Shown piece by piece: positions 33,937 to 44,873 of a stretch of DNA of 64,000 nucleotides. The first letter of the stretch is position 1, and every line of letters starts with the position of its first letter. Both the position numbers and the translations under genes were made by a program. A model generated the notes under the pieces. The model ran no database searches. It saw nothing but the letters and a program-made list of their open reading frames with translations, and was not told where the DNA came from. Source of the stretch: Flexivirga alba (GTDB lineage: Bacteria > Actinomycetota > Actinomycetes > Actinomycetales > Dermatophilaceae); assembly GCF_042661025.1 (NCBI RefSeq), contig NZ_JBHSWH010000001.1, positions 186,001 through 250,000 of the forward strand. The letters are read 5' to 3'.

Positions 33937-36019
33937 TCAGACCGTGGCCGCCAGCTCCGTCGCCTGTGCGATCGCACGCTTGGCGTCGAGCTCGGCGGCC
34001 ACGTCGGCACCACCGATCACGTGGCGTGCTGCGTCGTCGTCCCGCACCAGATCACGCACCGACTCCTGGCCGGCGCAGATCACGACCGTGTCGACCTCGA
34101 GCAAGCGTGACTGCGGCTGGCCGTCCTTGCCGCGCACGGTGATGTGCAGCCCGGCATCGTCGATGCGGTCGTATGTCGCCCCACCGATCAGCTCGACCTG
34201 CGCGTCCTTCAGCGCCGCACGGTGCACCCAGCCGGTGGTCTTGCCCAGGCCCTTGCCCAGCGGGGCCGGCTTGCGCTGCAGCAGGTAGACCTGCCGACGA
34301 GGCTCGGTCGGGCGCTTGGCGGTCAAGCCCCCGGTGCCGTCGGGTCCTCGGTCACGCCCCACTGAGCTTGCCAGTCCGGCAGCTTCTTGTGCTGGTCCTC
34401 CAGCACCGACCGGCCGGAGGACGGCGATCGATATCGGTCTTTAACTTGAGGATGAGGAACGAATCCTCGAGTTAAAAACTCGCTGACGTCATACCCGATA
34501 CCGCCGGCGCCGATCACCGCGACGCGACGGCCGGCCTCGACCTCGCCGCGCAGCAGTTCGTCATACATGACGACGCTGGGGTGGTCGATGCCCTCGATCT
34601 GCGGCACACGCGGCCGGACCCCGGTCGCGACCACGACGTCATCGAAGCCCCTCAGCTCGTCCTCGGTGGCGCCGACGCCGAGTCGGACCTCGACGCCGAG
34701 CACGTCGAGCCGACGCTCGTAGTAGCGCAGCGTCTCGGCGAACTCCTCCTTGCCGGGCACCCGCATCGCCAGCCGGAACTGCCCACCCAGGTGCTGCTGA
34801 CGCTCGAAAAGCGTGACGTGGTGGCCGCGTTCGGCACTCGAGACCGCCGCAGCCAACCCCGCGGGACCTGCACCAACCACGGCGATCCGACGCCGCCGCT
34901 TGGCCGGCACCGGCAGCAACACGAGCGAGGTCTCGCGGCCCGCACGCGGGTTGACCAGGCAGCTGGCCTTCTTGTTCGCGAAGGTGTGGTCCAGGCAGGC
35001 CTGGTTGCAGGCGATGCAGGTGTTGATCTCGTCGGCGCGGCCCTCGCGGGCCTTGCGCACGAACTCGGGGTCGGCCAGCAGCGGGCGCGCCATCGACACC
35101 AGGTCGGCTTGCCCGCTGGCCAGGATCTCCTCGGCGACCTCGGGAGTGTTGATCCGGTTGGAGGCGACGACCGGTATGTCGACCTCCTGCTTCAGCCGCG
35201 CGGTCCAGTCCACGAACGCGGCACGCGGCACCGACGTGACGATGGTCGGCACCCGCGCCTCGTGCCAGCCGATGCCCGTGCCGAACATCGACGCTCCGGC
35301 GTCCTGCAGCTTGTCGGCAAGAGTGACGACCTCGTCCCAGGTCTGCCCGTCCTTCACCAGGTCGACCAGCGAAATCCGATAGTTGACAATGAAATTCGAG
35401 CCAACGGCTTCGCGCACTCGGCGGACGATCTCGACCGGGAAGCGCATCCGGTTCTCGGCGTTACCGCCCCACCCGTCCGTGCGGTCGTTGGTGCGTGCCA
35501 CGAGGAACTGATTGATCAGGTAGCCCTCGGAACCCATGATCTCGACGCCGTCATACCCGGCCAGCTTGGCGAGTTTCGTCGCGCGAACGAACGCGTCGAT
35601 GGTGCGCTCGACGCCCTTGCCGGACAACGCCCGGGGCTTGAACGGTGTGATCGGAGACTTCTTGCCGCTCGCCGAGCGGATGAACGGGTGATAGCCGTAG
35701 CGCCCGGAATGCAGCACCTGCAACAGGATTCGGCCGCCCTCGGCGTGGACGGCATCGGTTATGACCCGGTGCTTGCCGGCCGCCCGCTTGGTCGTCATCA
35801 ACGAACCCGCCGGCAGCAGCCACCCTCGACGTTGGGTGCGAAGCCACCGGTCACGATCAAACCGGTGCCACCCTTCGCGCGCTCGGCGAGGTATGCCGCC
35901 AAGCGGCCGAAGTCCTTGCTGCGGTCCTCGAACCCGGTGTGCATCGAGCCCATCAGGACCCGGTTGGCCAGTGGGACGCCATCGATCTCGATGGGTTCGA
36001 GCAATCGGTCGAATGCCAC
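33937..36019 (-). CDS. 2,4-dienoyl-CoA reductase-type FMN/FAD iron-sulfur oxidoreductase (two frameshifts)
   Basis: The protein has about 695 residues when repaired. The N-terminal old-yellow-enzyme barrel begins LLEPIEIDGVPLANRVLMGSMHTG and continues with LLQVLHSGRYGYHP and GYDGVEIMGSEGYLINQFL. The 4Fe-4S ligands are in NTCIACNQACLDHTF and KKASCLVNP. C-terminal FAD/NAD domains follow (RIAVVGAGPAGLAAA; VAVIGAGGIGYDV). The frame breaks at about 35823-35825 (VEG then WLLPAGSLMTTK) and at 34328-34332 (APG then GLTAKRPTEP); each needs one more G on the coding strand. A GAGGAACGA-loop repeat is inserted in frame at 34440-34476. It resembles FadH of unsaturated fatty acid oxidation, but the substrate could differ. 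Confidence 0.85.
34440..34476. repeat. GAGGAACGA-loop hairpin (copy 6), in frame inside the reductase gene
   Basis: TTTAACTTGAGGAT (34440-34453) pairs with ATCCTCGAGTTAAA (34463-34476), with one wobble, around loop GAGGAACGA (34454-34462). On the coding strand it yields RGFVPHPQVK between VSEFLT and the conserved tail. Homologues as I recall them have only a short loop there. Confidence 0.8.
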
Positions 36020-36083
36020 GGGTATGCCGTCCTTCGCGCAGTGGGAGTTCCGCCGATGTTACCAGCGAGTAGCCAATGCCGAT

Positions 36084-36124
36084 CCTTGAGGAGTTCGTGA
36101 GGCACGAGCGAACGTCTCGAAAGG
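36084..36124. repeat. Hairpin with variant loop GAGGCACGA (copy 7)
   Basis: CCTT..GAGGAGTTCGT and GCGAACGTCTCGAAAGG form an imperfect stem around GAGGCACGA (36099-36107), one base different from the family loop. It lies between the reductase start and the kup stop. Confidence 0.6.
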
Positions 36125-36131
36125 GAGGTAC

Positions 36132-38033
36132 CTAGAAATGCACCTGCGCGCCCATCACGACGGTCCGATCCTCGGGCAGGCGGTAGTAGACCGCGGGGTT
36201 GGCGGCGTTGTGCGCCATACCGAGGAATAGGCGCTTGCGCCACTTGCTCAGCCCGGGCAGTGATCCGTGGTGCACGCTGATCCGGGAGAGGAAGTAGAAG
36301 GCCTCGTCCGGATCGAGGTTGATTCCCTGTTCGCGCGCTGCACGCAGTGCGTGCGGGACGTCCTGGTCGTCCTGGAAGCCGAAGTTGAGCTGGATGTGGG
36401 CCACGCCGTCATACGGGTCGCCGAGGCTGCTGAATTTGAACTGGTCCTCCGGCGCGACGTGCGGCACGTTCCGAGACACCGACGACACGATGAAGACGTT
36501 CTCGTGGGTGACGTGGTTGAAGGCCACGTTCTCCCGAAAGGCCAGCGGGGTGGTCTCGTTGTCCGGATGCAGGAACACCGCGACTCCGGGGACACGCGTC
36601 ACTTCGCAGCCGTGCAGGTAATCGATGAACTCCGTGAGTGGGCCCTCCTTTCCGCGGCGCAACTCGGAGACGATTGCGGCACCCCGGCGCCAGGTGAACA
36701 TCGTGGTCGCGACGACCGCGGCGATCGAGAGCGGCAGCCACCCGCCGTGGATGACTTTCGCCAGGTTTGCGGCCAGGAAGGTCAACTCGACCGAGTAGAA
36801 CAACACCCCGACGAGGATCAGCCGCCACTTCGGCCATTTCCACGCGGACTCCGCGTAGACGAGGAAGAGCGTCGAACTCAGCACGAGGGTGCCGGTGACA
36901 GCCAGCCCGTATGCCGTCGCCAGGTGTTGAGACGAGCGGAAGGTCAGCATCAGGACCAGCACGCCGACGAACAGCGCCCAGTTGATCGACGGGATGTAGA
37001 TCTGGCCGCTCTCGTGCTCGGAGGTGTGCAGCACGGTGAGCCGCGGGAGGTAGCCGAGCCGCTCGGCCTGCCGGGCCATCGAGAAGGCCCCGGAGATCAC
37101 CGCCTGAGAGGCGATGACGGTGGCCATGGTCGCCAGGATCACCATCGGCCATTGTGCCCACGACGGGCCGAGGAGGAAGAACGGGTTGCGTATGGCGCCA
37201 GGCGTCTCGGTGATCAACGCTCCCTGGCCGAGGTAGTTGAGGGTCAGGCAGGGGAAGACCAGGAAGAACCACGCGCGCCGGATGGGCGAACGCCCGAAGT
37301 GACCCATGTCGGCATACAGCGCCTCGGCCCCGGTGATGGACAGCACGACCGCGCCCATCGCGATGAACGCGACGAACGGGTGCTCGAACCAGAACTGGAG
37401 GGCATAAGTCGGTGACAACGCGCGGATGATCGCCGGGTTCGGAACGATCTTGGTCAATCCGAGCACCGCGATGGTCACGAACCAGACGACCATGACGGGC
37501 CCGAACAGCTTGCCGACCACAGACGTCCCGAAGCGTTGCACCATGAACAAGATGACGATGATCGTCACGCTGATCGGAAGTATGACGTTGTGCAGCTGTG
37601 GCGCCGGAACCGCGAGACCTTCAACCGCGGACAGCACCGAGATCGCCGGCGTGATCACGCTGTCTCCGCTGAACAACGACGCCGAGAAGACGCCCAGCAC
37701 CATCACCAGCGCGAACCGTTTGCCGCCCGATGGGACCGCGCGCCGAGCGAGCGCGGCCAGCGCCAGGTCACCGCCCTCACCGTCGTTGTCGGCGCGCAGG
37801 ATGAAGACGACATACTTGATGCTCACCACGATGGTGACTGCCCAGAAAACGAGCGAGATCACGCCATACACATCCTGGTGCGTCGTGGCGACCCGATTGT
37901 GGTCCAACGAAAAGATGGTCTGCAGCGAATACAGCGGGCTGGTCCCGATGTCGCCGAAAACGACGCCGAGCGCACCAAGGGTCAAGGTCCACAATTTGCC
38001 ACGATGCGTTGTGGCCGCCGCCGGCGTTGTCAC
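36132..38033 (-). CDS. kup: Kup-family potassium uptake protein
   Basis: This 633-residue protein begins LTLGALGVVFGDIGTSPLYS, the KUP signature. It has about 12 membrane helices, with further blocks ADNDGEGGDLALAALARR, GDSVITPAISVLSAVEGL, ITGAEALYADMGHFGRSPIRRAW and WAQWPMVILATMATVIASQAVISGAFS. A C-terminal cytosolic domain of about 170 residues follows. It is a K+/H+ symporter of the inner membrane, transcribed alone. No c-di-AMP switch is visible before it. Confidence 0.95.
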   Translation of the reverse strand: MTTPAAATTHRGKLWTLTLGALGVVFGDIGTSPLYSLQTIFSLDHNRVATTHQDVYGVISLVFWAVTIVVSIKYVVFILRADNDGEGGDLALAALARRAVPSGGKRFALVMVLGVFSASLFSGDSVITPAISVLSAVEGLAVPAPQLHNVILPISVTIIVILFMVQRFGTSVVGKLFGPVMVVWFVTIAVLGLTKIVPNPAIIRALSPTYALQFWFEHPFVAFIAMGAVVLSITGAEALYADMGHFGRSPIRRAWFFLVFPCLTLNYLGQGALITETPGAIRNPFFLLGPSWAQWPMVILATMATVIASQAVISGAFSMARQAERLGYLPRLTVLHTSEHESGQIYIPSINWALFVGVLVLMLTFRSSQHLATAYGLAVTGTLVLSSTLFLVYAESAWKWPKWRLILVGVLFYSVELTFLAANLAKVIHGGWLPLSIAAVVATTMFTWRRGAAIVSELRRGKEGPLTEFIDYLHGCEVTRVPGVAVFLHPDNETTPLAFRENVAFNHVTHENVFIVSSVSRNVPHVAPEDQFKFSSLGDPYDGVAHIQLNFGFQDDQDVPHALRAAREQGINLDPDEAFYFLSRISVHHGSLPGLSKWRKRLFLGMAHNAANPAVYYRLPEDRTVVMGAQVHF

Positions 38034-38065
38034 AACCGCAGATTGTGCCCTATGAAGATGCGAAA

Positions 38066-38097
38066 CGGCCGCTCACCCGTGCGGGTGAGCGGCCGTC
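38066..38097 (-). terminator. groEL2 terminator
   Basis: A perfect 15-bp stem ACGGCCGCTCACCCG/CGGGTGAGCGGCCGT with a 2-nt loop starts 33 bp past the groEL stop. On the minus strand it is followed by TTTCG. It is the likely terminator, also serving as a boundary to kup. Confidence 0.85.
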
Positions 38098-38129
38098 CCG
38101 TGTGAAGTTCGAGAACTTCGTTGCCTGGC

Positions 38130-39761
<1,632 letters not shown>

Positions 39762-39881
39762 GTGCAGTCCAATCCTCACGTGTTGTTGCGGTGTCAGTCG
39801 TATGGCGCCCGCGACGGACGGACCGGGTCCTGCCGAGACTGTCTGAGTCTCGCGAGGTCCGGCCCTCGCCATACATCCGAA

Positions 39882-39908
39882 CTGTCACTCTAACCAGGAG
39901 AGTGCTAA
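39882..39908 (-). promoter_or_regulatory. CIRCE operator 1 for groEL2
   Basis: On the minus strand it reads TTAGCACTC-N9-GAGTGACAG, matching the HrcA consensus TTAGCACTC-N9-GAGTGCTAA with three differences at the far end. It is the copy nearer the gene, 121 bp upstream. Confidence 0.85.
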
Positions 39909-39917
39909 AGGCCATTA

Positions 39918-39944
39918 TTGGCACTCTCCCACCGGGAGTGCAAA
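39918..39944 (-). promoter_or_regulatory. CIRCE operator 2 for groEL2
   Basis: On the minus strand it reads TTTGCACTC-N9-GAGTGCCAA, close to the CIRCE consensus. It starts 9 bp from the first copy, so the two HrcA sites lie almost one helical turn apart edge to edge. Confidence 0.85.
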
Positions 39945-39961
39945 CGGGTGGCGGTGCCGAT

Positions 39962-40190
39962 TCAGTCAACCCAATGGGTCTCGGAGAGGACGCGGGCCGC
40001 GACCTGTGCAGGAGTTGCGTCGCCGACGTCGATTGTGAGGTCCGCGGTGCCCGCTTCGTCGAGCAGCCGCTCCAGCTCCGGCGCGCGTCGCACGTGCCAG
40101 TCGCGCTCGTCGCCCGGTTCGTGGCGAGCGGTCAAGCGCTCTTCGAGGCGACCGAGCGAGGCGCGCAATCGACCGAGGAACACGAGGCCG
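39962..40190 (-). pseudogene. C-terminal remnant of a kinase-like (AAA-type) protein
   Basis: About 75 residues, VFLGRLRASLGRLEERLTARHEPGDERDWHVRRAPEL in sections, resemble the end of a P-loop nucleoside or antibiotic kinase (lid region and final helices). A stop codon precedes it in frame and no ATP-binding half is present. The only candidate start is an internal GTG. Probably a decayed gene. Confidence 0.5.
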
Positions 40191-40208
40191 ACCCGTTATC
40201 AGCTCCAC

Positions 40209-40353
40209 CCCAGCTCCTCGGTCGGGCGAGAGTTGTGAAGCCCATCGATTCGTACAGCCGTCGTGGCACGGGATAGGTGTCGTCGCCTCGCGGACCCACC
40301 ACAGCACTGGTCGCGGCGAGGCCGGCGGCTACCTCGATGATGCCGAGCGGCCG
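40209..40353 (-). pseudogene. C-terminal remnant of a GNAT acetyltransferase
   Basis: The frame contains ATSAVVGPRGDDTYPVPRRLYESMGF, the typical end of a GNAT domain, but sequence before RPLGIIEV has no acetyl-CoA motif and no credible start. It is a fragment joined directly to the kinase remnant. Confidence 0.55.
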
Positions 40354-40411
40354 CTTCTCTGATCTGCTGGAAGGCCGATGCACGCGCGGGGTCATCAAGT
40401 GTCGGCGAGAG

Positions 40412-40951
40412 ATGTCCGCTGACCTCGGCAGCGTCGCGCTCAACATCCTCAACGACACACCCGACGACACCTTCGATGAAGAACCACGGGTGACACCACC
40501 AGGCCGGTCACAGCAGTCACGGGCAGCGACCGCCCACCTGGGCGACGCAACTGTGCCCGGCATCGGCGCCATCCCCGCCGCCGTGATCCAAGCCATGACC
40601 CGCTCGTTCGGCACGACGATGACCCGCGCCCTGATCGAGGCCGACACCGGCATCACCCTGGAGACCTGCGAAACCCGCTACCGGCCCAGCCCGAAGTTGC
40701 AGCACTTCGTGCGGGCCCGAGACCAGCACTGCCGCTTCCCCGGCTGCAGCCACCCCGCGACACGCTGCGACCTGGACCACGTCATCCCCTGGCCACAAGG
40801 ACCCACCGCGGCATACAACCTGCACGCCCTCTGCCGCCACCACCACCGCACCAAACAAGCCCACGGCTGGACAGTCACCATGACTCCCGACGGCGTATGC
40901 ACCTGGACCAGCCCCGCAGGCCACACCTACGTCACCACCCCCGGCGAATAG
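40412..40951 (+). pseudogene. C-terminal half of a DUF222/HNH endonuclease (13E12-type)
   Basis: About 180 residues include the HNH core: FVRARDQHCRFPGCSHPATRCDLDHVIPW, then NLHALCRHHHRTKQAHGW. Conserved Cys pairs and the DLDH motif are intact. The DUF222 half that normally precedes it is missing, and no ribosome site fits a start. Such genes are common repeats in actinobacteria and often decay. If expressed, it might still fold as a lone HNH domain. Confidence 0.65.
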
Positions 40952-41152
40952 CTCTCCAGAACAACAGGATTCACCCGCTCGCTCGTCGCGGGCTTCGATA
41001 CGGCCCCGGGGCCAGCGCTTCGACTTACTCGACGCCGCGCGATCAATCCGCAGGAGCCGATGCCGACCGGATCGAAAGCGACACGACCGGGCCACACGTC
41101 GAGGCGAGCACCAACGGCGTCGCGGCGACCACGCAGGCGCGGATCGGCTTGA

Positions 41153-42361
41153 ATGGTCGCGATGACTTCTTCAACCTCCAACACCACGCCCGCACCCTTC
41201 GCCACCGCCGTCATCGGCGTCGGCGCCCGAGCCCACCTCGCCAAGAACGTCGAGGAATTCGGCGGATCCGTTGCCGCTGCTGTAGATCCGGACCCGCGAA
41301 CCGCCGACGCGACCGCCGACCTCTTCGGCGACATCCCGCTGCTGCCCGACGTGACCTCCCTGCTGCGCGACTTCCCTGAGTTGGACGGCGCCATCGTGAC
41401 GAGCCCGGACGACACGCACGCGGCGATCGCCATACAACTGCTCGAGGCCGGTGTGCCGGTCTATCTGGAGAAGCCGCTCGCGATCACCACCGAGGACTGC
41501 GACCAGGTGCTCGAGGCCGCGCACCGCACTGGCACCAAGTTGTATGTCGGGCACAACATGCGGCACATGCACGTGGTGCGCTTGATGAAGGAGATCATCG
41601 ACCGCGGCGAGATAGGCGAGGTGAAGGCCATCTGGTGCCGGCACTTCGTCGGGACCGGCGGCGACTTCTACTTCAAGGACTGGCACGCGGATCGCTCCCG
41701 CGCGGGAAGTCTGTTGCTACAGAAGGGCGCTCACGATCTCGACGTGATGCACTGGCTGGCTGGTTCGTCCAGTCGCGAGGTCACCGGGATGGGCGACCTG
41801 GCGATCTATGGGCAGATCACCGACCGACGTGACAACAGCGATCGGCGGATGCGCGACTGGTACTCGACCGACAACTGGCCGCCGCTGTCGCAGACCGAAC
41901 TCAACCCGGTGGTGGACGTCGAGGACATCTCGATGATGCTGGCGCGACTTGATTCCGGCGCGTTCGTCAGCTACCAGCAGTGCCACTTCACGCCCGACTA
42001 TTGGCGCAATTACACGGTCATCGGCACGGAGGGCCGGCTGGAGAACTTCGGCGACGGCGAGGGTGGCGAGGTGCGCGTCTGGAACAAGCGGTCCGGCTTC
42101 CTGGAGAAGGGCCACGTGCAGTATCCGATCGTCGGTGACGCGAACGGCCACGGTGACGCCGACGTGCTGACCGTCGGTGAGTTCGTCGAGTTCGTGCGCA
42201 CCGGCACACCGACAGACACCTCTCCCCTGTCCGCACGGGACTCCGTCGCCGCGGGCGTTGCGGGCGCCGAGTCGATCCGCTCCGGCAGCCGGCCCGTGCA
42301 CGTCCCCGAGGTCGATGCAGAAGTCCGGGCCTACTTCGAGCGCAACCAAATCCGCGGCTGA
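41153..42361 (+). CDS. Gfo/Idh/MocA-family oxidoreductase
   Basis: This 402-residue protein has an N-terminal Rossmann domain (FATAVIGVGARAHLAKNV, VTSPDDTHAAIAIQLLEAGVPVYLEKPLAIT with the catalytic-type EKP lysine) and a C-terminal substrate domain with KGAHDLDVMHWLAG. It probably oxidises or reduces a sugar or polyol with NAD(P). No sugar genes adjoin it, so the substrate is unknown. An ATG at 41162 is an alternative start. Confidence 0.88.
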   Translation: MVAMTSSTSNTTPAPFATAVIGVGARAHLAKNVEEFGGSVAAAVDPDPRTADATADLFGDIPLLPDVTSLLRDFPELDGAIVTSPDDTHAAIAIQLLEAGVPVYLEKPLAITTEDCDQVLEAAHRTGTKLYVGHNMRHMHVVRLMKEIIDRGEIGEVKAIWCRHFVGTGGDFYFKDWHADRSRAGSLLLQKGAHDLDVMHWLAGSSSREVTGMGDLAIYGQITDRRDNSDRRMRDWYSTDNWPPLSQTELNPVVDVEDISMMLARLDSGAFVSYQQCHFTPDYWRNYTVIGTEGRLENFGDGEGGEVRVWNKRSGFLEKGHVQYPIVGDANGHGDADVLTVGEFVEFVRTGTPTDTSPLSARDSVAAGVAGAESIRSGSRPVHVPEVDAEVRAYFERNQIRG

Positions 42362-42364
42362 CGC

Positions 42365-43920
42365 TCAGCCTCGGCCACCGAGCACGCGGAAGTGGTCGAG
42401 CCGACTGTCGACCGCGCCGCGCACGTAACCGGCGGCAGTGGCGGCGGTCGCACGCAAGTAGTGAACCGTCCCAGCGGTGAGAACCTCACCAGGCAGCACA
42501 TTCGGTATGCCGGGTGGGTATGCCGCCAACGCGTCTGCCGAGACCCGACCGACCGCCTCCGATGCCGAAACCTCTTCGTACGGATGAAAGAAGGCTTCGC
42601 GAATCCCGATGCGACGTGCGGGGATCGACAACTCCGGCGCCGGATCCGGTGTGCTGCGGACACGCGGCAACTGATGCAGCGCGCCCAGGAAGCGATCGAC
42701 GTCCGGCTCCGCGATGGCCCCCAGGAGCAGCACGATGGTGGAGTGGGTGGACATCTCAACAGCCACTCGATGATCGCGCAGCAGCAGGTGCTGGGCCTCG
42801 CGGCCGCCGATGCCGCCCACGCTCGTGTGGATGACGATCTTCAGTGGATCCAGGTCCACGGCGCCCGGCGAACGGCGCACCCGCTCCGACACCTCCGCGA
42901 ATCTGCCGCCGCGCCGTACCCCGGCCCGGATGGCCTCGGCCGCCGTGAGCGTGCGCCCGATCTCAGCCTTTCCTTCGACCGCGAGGTGGCGACGTGTCTC
43001 GTCCAGCGACATCATCAACAGCGCACTCGAACTCGTCGATTGGAAGGCCCGGTGCGCTCGCTCGACCGCCGGCTCCAGCTGCTTCGCCTGCTCTGAGTGG
43101 CCCAGTTGCAGCATCGCCGACTGGGTGAGGGATCCGGCAGTCTTGTGCGTGCTGCTGATGACGAGATCCGCGCCCTCGCGCACCGCATTGGACGGTAGGC
43201 CGGGATGGAATCCGAAGTGCGATCCCCAGGCTTCGTCGACGATGAGCGGTACTCCGTGCTCGTGCGCCGCGGCGGCGAGTCCCGCGATGTCGGCGACTGC
43301 TCCGAAATAGCTCGGGCTCACCACGTAGACCGCGCTGCTGGCCGGCCGCCTGCGCAACGCCTCGCGGACCGACTCGGCCGTGACGCCGTGTGCTGCTCCG
43401 AGCTCCGAATCCATCGACGGGGCAACGAAATGCGGCGTCAGTCCGGCCATCATCAGGCCGTCGATGACACTGGAGTGGACGCTGCGCTGCACGACCAGTT
43501 CGGGACCGAGGAAGCGTGCCGCCATACAAGCGACGTGGTTGGCGCCGGACGCTCCGTTCGTGAGCCACCAGACTCGCGAGGCGCCCCACGCCTGCGCGGC
43601 CAGCCGCAACGACCGGGCCATCGGGGTGGTCGTTGCGTCACCGCGCAGGTTCCACGTCTCCTGGTCGACGCTGGCCATCGACATCGGGAGGTCCATCCGC
43701 ATCACCCGGTCGCCGAAGATCGGCGACACCGGGCTGCGGTCCCGGCCCGACTGGTGACCCGGCACGTGCAGCGGAAGCCAGTCGATGTCGGCCATCGCCT
43801 GCAGCGACTGCGCGTATGGCGCCGCCCCTGGCCGTCGTCCACATCCGAGACCGATTCATCCGGGTCGGGCAGATTCACAGGCAGGATGTCGACGGTCACG
43901 GCTCCCAGCATGGTCGGCAT
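42365..43920 (-). CDS. Orn/Lys/Arg decarboxylase-family PLP enzyme (frameshifted near its N-terminus)
   Basis: This PLP fold-type I protein has about 518 residues when repaired. The family start LPLHVPGHQSGRD is followed by TNGASGANHVACMA, VDEAWGSHFGFHP and the PLP lysine in SSTHKTAGSLTQSAML, then the smaller C-terminal domain. The natural N-terminus lies upstream in another frame: MPTMLGAVTVDILPVNLPDPD leads to DDGQG, and one more G in the run at 43825-43828 connects to AAPYAQSLQAMADIDW. It probably decarboxylates a basic amino acid. It is divergent from a LysR gene, its likely regulator. Confidence 0.8.
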
Positions 43921-43973
43921 CCGACCGCAAGAGAAGCTTCGAACTGTTAGGTTCAGCGTCATACAGTGTCTGC

Positions 43974-44873
43974 ATGTTGGACCTGCGCCAGTTCGCCGTT
44001 CTGCACGCCGTTCGCGAGGGCGGGTCGTTGTCCCGAGCGGCCGCTGAACTTCGCCTCAGCGTGCCGACGGTCACGCACCATCTCGATGCGCTCGAACGCC
44101 ATCTCGGAGCGCGCTTGGTGAACCGTGGGCCGCGTGGAGCGACCCTGACCGCGCTCGGCGCGATGTTTGCCGACGACGTGGACGACGTCCTCGGCCGACT
44201 TGAGCTGGCCACTCGGAAAGTGGACGACGCACGCGAGGCCGGCGCAGTCACCCTCCGCATCGGCACCTTCTCGTCGGCCGGCTCCAGGTTGCTGCCGGAG
44301 GCCCTGAACCAATTGAGCGCTGCGACACCGGTTTTCCTCGAAATCGAAGAAGGCGAGCCGACGTCCTTGGCCGGAAAGGTGCGTGCCGGTGAATTGCACG
44401 CGGCCCTGGTCTACGACCTCGAGGGCGATCCGGCACTGGATCATCCCGAGCTCACGCGACAGGAGTTGGACATCGAACCGCTGACCGTCATCACCGCTGC
44501 GGGGAGCGAATTGGCCGATCAGAGCGTGGATTTCGCCGAGTTGGCGTCTCAGCCGTGGATCCGCAGCCGCGACCGTGCGGGCGCCGCCGAGCGGCAGCTG
44601 GTACGTCTCGCCGCCGCCGCAGGTTTCCATCCGCGCACCCTGACCCGCACCGATGACTACACGATGGTGCACGGCCTGGTCGCCGGTGAGCTCGGGCTCG
44701 CGCTGATCTCCAGCGCGTCGATCGATCCGCGCTTCGCCGTGGCCGCCGTCCGTGTCCAGCAGCCACTGGGCGCCCGCCGCATCGCCTATGTCACGCCGGC
44801 CGACCGGCCCACGCCCGCGTCACTCCGACTCGGCGAGATCCTTGCGCGGCATACGTCGCTGGATCAGCTGTGA
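43974..44873 (+). CDS. LysR-family transcriptional regulator
   Basis: This 299-residue protein has an N-terminal winged helix (MLDLRQFAVLHAVREGGSLS, RAAAELRLSVPTVTHHLDALE) and a periplasmic-binding-like effector domain (about 90-295). The start at 43974 is where LysR homology begins. It is divergent from the decarboxylase, suggesting control of it. Its 3' end overlaps the convergent racemase gene by 10 bp. Confidence 0.88.
   Translation: MLDLRQFAVLHAVREGGSLSRAAAELRLSVPTVTHHLDALERHLGARLVNRGPRGATLTALGAMFADDVDDVLGRLELATRKVDDAREAGAVTLRIGTFSSAGSRLLPEALNQLSAATPVFLEIEEGEPTSLAGKVRAGELHAALVYDLEGDPALDHPELTRQELDIEPLTVITAAGSELADQSVDFAELASQPWIRSRDRAGAAERQLVRLAAAAGFHPRTLTRTDDYTMVHGLVAGELGLALISSASIDPRFAVAAVRVQQPLGARRIAYVTPADRPTPASLRLGEILARHTSLDQL

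Noticed and set aside
40970..41050. Another copy of the GAGGAACGA hairpin
   Set aside because: The stretch has related words (CTCGCTCGTCGCGGG, TTCGATACGG, TACTCGAC) but not the 9-nt loop, so I did not count it.
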